Positions 1-4,109 of a DNA stretch of 9,376 bases are shown in pieces. Numbering within the stretch: position 1 is the first letter of the stretch; each line of letters begins with the position of its first letter. The notes under the pieces are model-generated. The model had not been told where the DNA came from. It saw only the letters and a program-made list of their open reading frames with translations, and searched no databases. The position numbers and the translations under genes are program-made. Origin of the DNA: an uncultured Caulobacteraceae bacterium (GTDB lineage: Bacteria > Pseudomonadota > Alphaproteobacteria > Caulobacterales > Caulobacteraceae); the NCBI GenBank assembly GCA_946482375.1, contig CAMLRH010000089.1, positions 1 through 9,376 on the forward strand, written 5' to 3'.

Positions 1-829
1 CGCTGGTGGCGTTGAGCGGGCCGAGCAGGCCGCCGCGCACGTCATGGCGCTCGAACAGGATGCGGGCCGAGGCCGGCTCTCCCGTCTCGTCGGATCCGAG
101 ATAGCCCTGGAAGCCGGTGTAGAACACGTCGGCGCCGACCCGGATGTCATAGCGGCGCGGATCGTGCGGCGGCCGGCTGTCGTGGGCCGTGGCGACGGCC
201 ACGTCGAAGGCCGGTGGGCTGAACAGCCGGTAGGGCGTGTCGATCCGCAGCGCCGCGTCCGGCGCGTCGACGTCCGGGCGCAGCTCGCGCAGCCGCGCGA
301 TGCGTTCCAGCCGCGACTGGATCGGCAGCTTCTCGCGCGGCGCCAGCTTCATCAGCAGCGCCTCGGTGTCGACCGTGATGTCTATGGGCAGCAGCCGCGA
401 AACGGCCGAGGCTCGCATGTAGATTTCGCCCGGCGTCACCGCCACGTCCTCGGGGGCGATGGCCACGTCCTTGCCGGCGACGCGGGCAAGACCGGTGTCG
501 AGATCGACGGTCAGCGCCCCCTGCGCTTCCCCGATGCGGCCGGTGATGCGGCGGTCGCCCGGGGAGACGTCGACATTGAGGTCCAGCAGCCGGCCCAGCT
601 CGCCCAGCGGCAGCAGCGGGTCGGCGACATCGCCATAGGCCGCCATGCTGTCGGCGAGCGTCAGGCCGTCCAGCTCGACCGCGAACAGCAGCAGTTCTTC
701 CTCGACAACCTGCGCGAACGCGGACGCCGGGGCCTCAGGCTCCGCCGCGTGTGCAGGTTGATGGCCATGGACGGCGAAGACCGCCGGCACGACCAGCCAC
801 AGGGCTGATCTACGGCGCCGTGATGGCAC
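1..829 (-). CDS. Fimbrial outer-membrane usher, N-terminal part (runs off left edge)
   Basis: The frame is open from a GTG at 827-829 to the window edge, giving 276 residues of a protein that continues outside. The GTG start is chosen because it gives a clear signal peptide: MPSRRRR, then a hydrophobic core (ALWLVVPAVFAV), with likely cleavage after the Ala-rich stretch near residue 28. It overlaps the end of the chaperone gene by 20 nt, suggesting coupled translation. The mature part begins with a small domain (about residues 45-170) of the kind that precedes the barrel in this usher group: LLLFAVELDGL, then PLLPLGELGRLLDL, then EIYMRASAVSRLLPID. Barrel-type sequence (PYRLFSPPAFDV, then alternating strands) starts near residue 200. 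Ushers bind chaperone-subunit complexes and secrete and assemble the fibre through a 24-strand barrel. The assignment rests on recalled family resemblance plus position next to a chaperone and two subunits. The divergent N-domain could instead place it with the CS1/TcfC-type ushers. Confidence 0.78.
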   Translation of the reverse strand, partial: MPSRRRRSALWLVVPAVFAVHGHQPAHAAEPEAPASAFAQVVEEELLLFAVELDGLTLADSMAAYGDVADPLLPLGELGRLLDLNVDVSPGDRRITGRIGEAQGALTVDLDTGLARVAGKDVAIAPEDVAVTPGEIYMRASAVSRLLPIDITVDTEALLMKLAPREKLPIQSRLERIARLRELRPDVDAPDAALRIDTPYRLFSPPAFDVAVATAHDSRPPHDPRRYDIRVGADVFYTGFQGYLGSDETGEPASARILFERHDVRGGLLGPLNATS

Positions 830-1745
830 TTTGGGCGAGGACCTTCCCCGGCGCGGTGTCGTCGTCGGTGAAGGTGATCTCCAGCCGCTCACCGGGTTCC
901 GGCAGGCGCGTCAGCGGGATCTGCAGGGTGCGGTGGTCGATCTCGGTGTAGACGCCGACCCCGCGCGCGAGGCCGATCGGCTCCTTGCCCTTGGCGCCGG
1001 TGACCTGAAGGTTGCCGAACAGCGAGTTCGAGCCGAGCCGCTGGAGGTCGAACGAGAGCACCGCCGTGCGCGCCGCCGGCTCCGCGCCGTCGGCCGGGCC
1101 GTCCGCGTAGGTGACCTTAGCGTTCTCGATCCCGGCGCGGACGTCGGTGTCGCCCAGCCGCACGATCACCGGCACGCTGATGCCGAACACGGAATGGACG
1201 ATGAACTTCAGCTCACCCTCGCCGGGCAGGGCGGCCTGTTCGGCGGTCAGGCCGATGTCGCGGGGCGGGATGGTGGTGACGGTCAGGTGGGTGCGGTACT
1301 CGCCGGGTCCCTGGGCCTCGGCGCCCGGGTTCACCCGCACGCGGATGGTCTGGCCCTTGCCCGGCTGCAGCGTGACCCGGCGGGGCGTGGCCAGCAGCAT
1401 CGGCTGGGCGGACTTCAGCTTCGCCGCGATGTCGCCAAGCTCCGGCTTGGCCCGCGCCTCGGCCAGAGGCGTAATCTGGCCCGACGAGGTCATGATGCGA
1501 TCGACCAGCGAGACGTCGAAGGTCGCCGCCGTCTCCCCCTGGTTGAAGACGTAGACGGTCGCCGATTTTCCCGTGCGGTCGAAGGTGAGCCGCTTGGGCG
1601 AAATGTTCAGGTTGGCCCCGACGGTCACCGGCGCCGGCGCCTCGTCCTGTGCGGAAGCCGGCATGGGCGACGTGACGAACAGCGCCGCGACAAGACCTGC
1701 GGCCAGGGCCGTGACGCGTAGTGTACGAGGACGAAGCGTGTTCAT
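810..1745 (-). CDS. Periplasmic fimbrial chaperone (PapD-like fold, large variant)
   Basis: A 311-residue secreted protein. The ATG at 1743-1745 is preferred over an in-frame ATG 66 nt upstream, because it begins directly with a good signal peptide (basic MNTLRPRTLR, hydrophobic core, Ala-x-Ala cleavage after about residue 32). Two immunoglobulin-like domains are expected. The first holds ISPKRLTFDRTGKSATVYVFNQG (residues 48-70; shown here as its G1-like strand) and ATPRRVTLQPGKGQTIRVRV (119-138), matching the edge strand and the P-x-R-x-x-L-x-PG element of fimbrial chaperones. The second starts near 180 with FIVHSVFGISVPVIVR. Such chaperones bind subunits in the periplasm by donating a strand and deliver them to the usher. 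Classical PapD is about 220 residues, so this one is long, with extra loops near 87-115 and 212-226. It lies between the minor subunit (80-nt gap) and the usher (20-nt overlap) on the same strand. No strong Shine-Dalgarno site is visible (GGAAACGA about 10 nt upstream at best). Confidence 0.85.
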   Translation of the reverse strand: MNTLRPRTLRVTALAAGLVAALFVTSPMPASAQDEAPAPVTVGANLNISPKRLTFDRTGKSATVYVFNQGETAATFDVSLVDRIMTSSGQITPLAEARAKPELGDIAAKLKSAQPMLLATPRRVTLQPGKGQTIRVRVNPGAEAQGPGEYRTHLTVTTIPPRDIGLTAEQAALPGEGELKFIVHSVFGISVPVIVRLGDTDVRAGIENAKVTYADGPADGAEPAARTAVLSFDLQRLGSNSLFGNLQVTGAKGKEPIGLARGVGVYTEIDHRTLQIPLTRLPEPGERLEITFTDDDTAPGKVLAQSAITAP

Positions 1746-1775
1746 GATTAAAGTCGTTTCCGTTCGTTTGCCGCT

Positions 1776-1810
1776 TTTCCGTCTAAAACCGGAAAGGATG
1801 TGAAGCTTCA
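1776..1810 (-). other. Small inverted repeats in the gap between minor subunit and chaperone
   Basis: The 80-nt gap holds a perfect 10-bp palindrome TGAAGCTTCA (1801-1810) and a 6-bp stem TTTCCG/CGGAAA (1776-1781 and 1790-1795) with an 8-nt loop. No T-run follows on the minus strand, so neither looks like an intrinsic terminator. They may shape the mRNA ahead of the chaperone start, but both are short enough to be chance. Confidence 0.25.
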
Positions 1811-1825
1811 AGTGTCGGGAAATGG

Positions 1826-2305
1826 TTAATTATACTGAGCGACTACCACGAGAAGACCGCGATACTCGCCGGGAGCCAGATCTTCGGGCCTGACCGAGAT
1901 CTCGCCGCCAATATCGACGCTGAGGATTTCCCCGGGGGAGATGAGACTTGTGAAGCCCGTGACGGTGGCCTGATCGCCGTCCATGGCGGTGACGACCGTG
2001 AGGCTCTCCTCGCCGCCCGTCTGCAGCACGTCCACCGCCTCTGGAACGGAGATCGAGACCGCCGACGCATCGCCGACCACCGACAGGTTGGCCGTGCTGC
2101 TCGAGGCGGTCGTCAGCATCGGCGTCGAGGGCAAGGTCGGCGTGACGATGATGTCCTTGAAAATGACCTCGCCGGTCGCCTTGATGCCGCCGGTGTCCCG
2201 GATCTCGACCTTGCCGGTCGTCGCGGCGCTATCCGTGGCGCTCGCGGCCGACACAAAGCAGAACGCGGCCAATACGGCCGCGGAGAAGGCCCGGAACTGT
2301 CCCAT
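1826..2305 (-). CDS. Minor DUF4402-like fimbrial subunit, secreted
   Basis: The preferred start is the ATG at 2303-2305, giving 159 residues. An in-frame ATG at 2330-2332 adds nine residues (MCKGSLSRP) but sits 1 nt from a 12-bp hairpin with no Shine-Dalgarno site. The only purine-rich tract, AAGGGGAG, lies between the two starts. Residues 1-23 form a signal peptide ending in an Ala-x-Ala type site (SAASA). The mature protein has no cysteine, is rich in Val, Thr and Ser, and looks all-beta. It ends in YRGLLVVVAQYN, matching the C-terminus of the larger subunit upstream (FDVTVAYN). A second shared stretch is GGEESLTVVTA here against GGSETLTVTVA there. An aromatic residue next to the last is typical of subunits recognised by fimbrial chaperones. 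It is probably a minor or tip subunit, or an initiator; the sequence does not show which. It diverges from standard DUF4402 proteins, so family membership is moderately sure. Confidence 0.68.
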   Translation of the reverse strand: MGQFRAFSAAVLAAFCFVSAASATDSAATTGKVEIRDTGGIKATGEVIFKDIIVTPTLPSTPMLTTASSSTANLSVVGDASAVSISVPEAVDVLQTGGEESLTVVTAMDGDQATVTGFTSLISPGEILSVDIGGEISVRPEDLAPGEYRGLLVVVAQYN

Positions 2306-2333
2306 CGGTCTCGACAGGCTCCCCTTGCACATA

Positions 2334-2362
2334 CGGCGATGCGGAGGAATTCCGCATCGCCG
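2334..2362 (-). promoter_or_regulatory. 12-bp hairpin between major and minor subunit genes
   Basis: The arms 2334-2345 (CGGCGATGCGGA on the plus strand) and 2351-2362 are perfect reverse complements, separated by 5 nt. In the minus-strand transcript the hairpin comes 28 nt after the major-subunit stop and just before the minor-subunit start. No U-run follows, so simple intrinsic termination is unlikely. A role as an mRNA processing or stability barrier that favours the major subunit is inferred from its place in the operon. Confidence 0.6.
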
Positions 2363-2390
2363 CCGTCAGGAAACACCAGACTCGTTAAGG

Positions 2391-2918
2391 CTAGTTGTAA
2401 GCGACCGTGACGTCGAACGCACCGCTGTAGCTGCCCGACGTGGTCGTCGAAGCAACCGGGAACGAGCCGCCGACGCCGAAGGTGGCGGTGCCGCTGGCGC
2501 CCAGCGAGCCGCTGATCGTGCCGGTTTCGCCCGACTTGGCGACCGTGACCGTGAGGGTCTCCGAACCGCCCTGACGCGTCATGTCGAAGGTCGCCGGCGC
2601 GGTGATCGAGAAGGTCTGGCCGCCTTCGCCGGTGACCGTGTAGGTCGCGCGGCCCGAGGTGGACGGAGCCAGCGCCCCGTCGCCGCCGCCGGTCAGCTCA
2701 CGCGTGCCGTTTGAGGCGTCGATGGCGACAGTGTTGGAGCCGGAGTTCGGCTTCACGACCGAACCGAAAGCCAGGTCGGTGTCCTTGGCCAGTTGGATCG
2801 GCTGGATGATCTTAGTCGTCGCCGTCGTCGACTGGGTCGCCGAGCTTTGCGCGAAGGCGGGCGCGGAGATGGCGCAGGCCCCGGCGACGATAAGCGCAAT
2901 CTTGGTCAGACGCTTCAT
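2391..2918 (-). CDS. DUF4402 fimbrial subunit, probable major pilin
   Basis: A 175-residue secreted protein. The start is supported by GAGGAAA with AGGA 7 nt before the ATG. Residues 1-23 form a signal peptide: basic MKRLTK, hydrophobic core, cleavage after APAFA. The mature chain has no cysteine and is rich in Ser, Thr and Gly, typical of a beta-sandwich surface fibre. It follows the DUF4402 pattern: LAFGSVVKPNSGSNTVAI (about 49-66), a Gly-rich turn near 77-81, a GQTFSITAPATFDM strand (about 99-112), and the closing GSYSGAFDVTVAYN. The ending with Tyr before a terminal Asn fits a chaperone-recognised donor strand. It is first in the operon, with a long leader and probable own promoter upstream and a hairpin downstream, which is why it is called the major subunit. 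DUF4402 proteins are commonly encoded beside chaperone and usher genes in proteobacteria. Adhesive or biofilm function is inferred only. Confidence 0.85.
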   Translation of the reverse strand: MKRLTKIALIVAGACAISAPAFAQSSATQSTTATTKIIQPIQLAKDTDLAFGSVVKPNSGSNTVAIDASNGTRELTGGGDGALAPSTSGRATYTVTGEGGQTFSITAPATFDMTRQGGSETLTVTVAKSGETGTISGSLGASGTATFGVGGSFPVASTTTSGSYSGAFDVTVAYN

Positions 2919-2941
2919 AAGTATTTCCTCAATGTGCAGGC

Positions 2942-2957
2942 CCGTCGTCGCCGACGG
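2942..2957 (-). promoter_or_regulatory. Leader hairpin with GNRA loop upstream of major pilin
   Basis: CCGTCG and CGACGG form a perfect 6-bp stem. On the minus-strand transcript the loop is GCGA, a GNRA tetraloop. It lies 24 nt before the pilin ATG and about 11 nt before the Shine-Dalgarno site, so it should leave ribosome binding open. A stabilising role for the 5' end is inferred. Confidence 0.4.
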
Positions 2958-3018
2958 ATGTGTTGATGCGCAACGATGACGGACCGCGCCCCCCGAGGGC
3001 GGTTAACAGAGGTGCTCA

Positions 3019-3031
3019 CGAACGTCGTTCG
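3019..3031. promoter_or_regulatory. Short inverted repeat CGAAC-N3-GTTCG in the pilin leader
   Basis: A perfect 5-bp inverted repeat with a 3-bp spacer. It would lie about 10-20 nt downstream of the predicted transcription start of the fimbrial operon. The position suits an operator or a small leader hairpin, but the repeat is short and may be chance. Confidence 0.25.
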
Positions 3032-3046
3032 ATGAGCGCGGCCGGC

Positions 3047-3074
3047 GATCTATACGCTGTAGCCACTTAGTCAA
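3047..3074 (-). promoter_or_regulatory. Probable housekeeping promoter of the fimbrial operon
   Basis: On the minus strand, TTGACTA (-35, 3068-3074) is followed after 13 nt by TATAGATC (-10, 3047-3054). This fits the Caulobacter housekeeping sigma consensus (TTGACGS, spacer 10-14, GCTANAWC): the -35 is near perfect and the TANAWC core of the -10 matches exactly. The expected start near 3040 gives a leader of about 120 nt to the pilin ATG at 2918. It does not fit a 17-nt E. coli spacer, so the call depends on the alphaproteobacterial consensus. Confidence 0.45.
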
Positions 3075-3128
3075 GATCGTTAGCCAGTTTTAACCAACCA
3101 AAATGACGCACCCCGGTGGCCGCTCAAG

Positions 3129-3146
3129 CCGCGCCTTCCGGCGCGG
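3129..3146 (-). other. 7-bp hairpin with GGAA loop in intergenic region
   Basis: CCGCGCC and GGCGCGG are perfect reverse complements around a 4-nt loop, which reads GGAA (GNRA type) on the minus strand. No T-run follows on either strand, so it is not an obvious terminator. It lies upstream of the predicted fimbrial promoter, outside that leader, so it would only be transcribed by read-through from the receiver gene or as a separate RNA. Confidence 0.35.
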
Positions 3147-3436
3147 ATCGGCTGAACCCATAACAAAAGCAAAGTCTTGGCTTACAACACGCGCCCAAAC
3201 CAGCGGTTGAGCGCGGAATCAAGCGTCACTGTTGGACACTAGGTCGCAGGTCCGAAATTAACGACGATCTTCGTGCGACGGGCCTTAACGGCGGCATAAG
3301 CGGCACGGTGGATATCTGGTTAAGATGACCCAGTTCGAGGAGTAAACGGGCTCCGGCGGTGGAGCGCTGCGCGCCGCTCGCCTTCCAGGACTGCGGCATT
3401 GTGGCAAGACCGCGATTTCAGTATTGCGGCAAGTAA

Positions 3437-3452
3437 TGTCGCCTTCCCGACA
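3437..3452 (-). repeat. 16-bp palindrome, copy downstream of the receiver gene
   Basis: TGTCG and CGACA arms enclose 6 nt. On the minus strand it reads TGTCGGGAAGGCGACA. It shares all but the two variable bases with the copy at 3919-3934, in the same orientation, and lies 21 nt past the receiver gene stop. It may be a protein-binding site or a short 3' hairpin. Confidence 0.5.
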
Positions 3453-3473
3453 CTGTAATCGTCGGAAAGACCT

Positions 3474-3872
3474 TTATTGGGGCCGGCGCTTCTTTGACGG
3501 CGCGCCTTCGCCGGGCTTCAGCCGACCGACGAGTGCGGCAAGCAGTTCGTCCGCCAGGAAGGGCTTTTCCAGGAAGCCGCTGTTGGGCACGGCGTAGGAC
3601 CGGAACGTCTCGGGCCTCACCTCGCCGCTGATGTAGAGCACCGGAAGGTCGGGGATCACCTGCCGGGCGAACCGGGCGACGTCGTAGCCGGTCGTGCCGG
3701 CGCCGAGGTTCACGTCGACCACCAGGGCCTGGATAGTGGGCAAGGTGGGGATTCGCCGGTAGGCGGCCTCGTCGCCGCCGACGCACACCGCTTCGAACCT
3801 GACCTCCTGAAGGACGTCCTGGATCAGTTCGCACACCGCAGGGTCGTCATCGACGACTAGAACTCTCGCCAT
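3474..3872 (-). CDS. Single-domain response regulator (CheY-like receiver)
   Basis: A 132-residue protein made of one receiver domain and a short basic tail (PSKKRRPQ). The ATG at 3870-3872 is chosen because MARVLVVDDDPAV is a canonical receiver start and AGGTGG lies 5 nt upstream; the frame is open further upstream but looks non-coding. The expected receiver residues are present: the acidic pair D8/D9, phosphate-accepting D53 in LVVDVNLG, the Ser switch residue S82 in LYISG, and K103 in EKPF. There is no output domain, so it should act by protein contact or as a phosphate relay or sink. It lacks the PFxFATG motif of the stress regulator group that includes SdrG. No kinase gene is nearby, and the partner is unknown. 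The EcfG-like promoter upstream suggests stress-dependent expression. It is transcribed alone, between a tRNA gene and the fimbrial control region. Confidence 0.88.
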   Translation of the reverse strand: MARVLVVDDDPAVCELIQDVLQEVRFEAVCVGGDEAAYRRIPTLPTIQALVVDVNLGAGTTGYDVARFARQVIPDLPVLYISGEVRPETFRSYAVPNSGFLEKPFLADELLAALVGRLKPGEGAPSKKRRPQ

Positions 3873-3904
3873 CGCCCCCACCTGGCTTAAGATTACATGG
3901 CGAG

Positions 3905-3929
3905 AACACGCGGAGCCATGTCGAGTTCC
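3905..3929 (-). promoter_or_regulatory. EcfG-type (general stress) promoter for the receiver gene
   Basis: On the minus strand, GGAAC (3925-3929) is followed after exactly 17 nt by GTT (3905-3907). This matches the alphaproteobacterial EcfG/SigT consensus GGAAC-N16-17-GTT. The predicted start near 3897 gives a leader of about 25 nt to the ATG at 3872, which is a natural distance. The -35 lies inside the palindrome at 3919-3934. The motif is short, so chance cannot be excluded. Confidence 0.5.
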
Positions 3930-3934
3930 CGACA
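3919..3934 (-). repeat. 16-bp palindrome, copy upstream of the receiver gene
   Basis: On the minus strand it reads TGTCGGGAACTCGACA, with 5-bp perfect arms (6 bp if the flanking A/T at 3918 and 3935 is counted). It overlaps the GGAAC -35 element of the EcfG-like promoter. A protein bound here would cover the promoter, so it is a candidate operator. The second copy is at 3437-3452. Confidence 0.5.
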
Positions 3935-3949
3935 TAGCTCTAATGGGCC

Positions 3950-3968
3950 AAATGGGAAATCCCCATTT
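3950..3968 (-). terminator. Possible terminator after tRNA-Arg
   Basis: AAATGGG and CCCATTT form a perfect 7-bp stem around 5 nt, 21 nt past the 3' end of the tRNA in its direction of transcription. The only T-run is the TTT that closes the stem, followed by GG, so this is a weak intrinsic terminator at best. It separates the tRNA from the receiver gene promoter. Confidence 0.4.
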
Positions 3969-3988
3969 TAGGTAACGCTGTTCGGCGA

Positions 3989-4065
3989 TGGCGCACCCGA
4001 CACGATTCGAACGTGTGACCTTTGCCTTCGGAGGGCAACGCTCTATCCAGCTGAGCTACGGGTGC
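3989..4065 (-). tRNA. tRNA-Arg, anticodon CCG
   Basis: A complete 77-nt cloverleaf including an encoded CCA. The acceptor arms are GCACCCG and CGGGTGC (7 bp), followed by discriminator G and CCA. The D stem is GCTC/GAGC around AGCTGGATA. The anticodon stem TTGCC/GGCAA holds the loop CTCCGAA, so the anticodon is CCG, reading the Arg codon CGG. The variable loop is AGGTC, and the T stem ACACG/CGTGT encloses TTCGAAT. All stems pair perfectly. It follows the ABC ATPase gene by 44 nt on the same strand, and no separate promoter stands out. Confidence 0.97.
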
Positions 4066-4094
4066 ATTGGTCCGCGAGCGGAGGCGGGCTTGTA

Positions 4095-4108
4095 GCCGAA
4101 AGGTCGGC
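4095..4108 (-). other. Small hairpin just after the ABC ATPase stop
   Basis: GCCGA and TCGGC pair around 4 nt, 1 nt past the stop codon. It is 5 bp with no T-run, too weak to call a terminator, so read-through into the tRNA gene is possible. Confidence 0.2.
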
Positions 4109-4109
4109 G

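Larger units (their letters stand above)
2919..3473. other. 555-nt non-coding region upstream of the fimbrial operon
   Basis: No convincing gene is seen on either strand. It is less GC-rich than the flanking genes and carries several TTAAC or GTTAA words (near 3002, 3090, 3257, 3284 and 3319). It holds the probable fimbrial promoter (3047-3074), a 6-bp hairpin in the leader (2942-2957), a small inverted repeat (3019-3031), a 7-bp hairpin with a GNRA-type loop on the minus strand (3129-3146), and one copy of the 16-bp palindrome (3437-3452) just after the receiver gene. No terminator with a T-run was found for the receiver gene. The length suggests a regulated promoter or an undetected small RNA. 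Confidence 0.55.

Noticed and set aside
831..1721. Long open frame on the plus strand opposite the chaperone gene
   Set aside because: It has no signal peptide or recognisable motif, is rich in Arg, Gly and Asp as expected from the antisense of GC-rich DNA, and covers a well-supported secreted protein on the other strand.
2334..2362. Intrinsic terminator after the major pilin
   Set aside because: The stem is strong, but no U-run follows it in the transcript, and more genes of the same operon lie downstream.
3080..3094. CtrA-like site (TTAG-N6-TTAAC) beside the fimbrial promoter
   Set aside because: The CtrA consensus is TTAA-N7-TTAA. Here the spacing is 6 and one half site has a mismatch, so it was not listed as a feature, although several TTAAC words occur in the region.
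3418..3834. 138-residue Arg-rich frame on the minus strand overlapping the receiver gene
   Set aside because: It is a frame-shifted shadow of the receiver domain with low-complexity composition and no plausible start signal.
3904..3928. LexA box upstream of the receiver gene (GAAC and GTTC words)
   Set aside because: The alphaproteobacterial LexA site is a direct repeat GTTC-N7-GTTC. These words are inverted and about 17 nt apart, which fits an EcfG promoter better.
3019..3968. CRISPR array or other tandem repeat
   Set aside because: Repeated words in the region are isolated pairs of short inverted repeats with no regular spacing.
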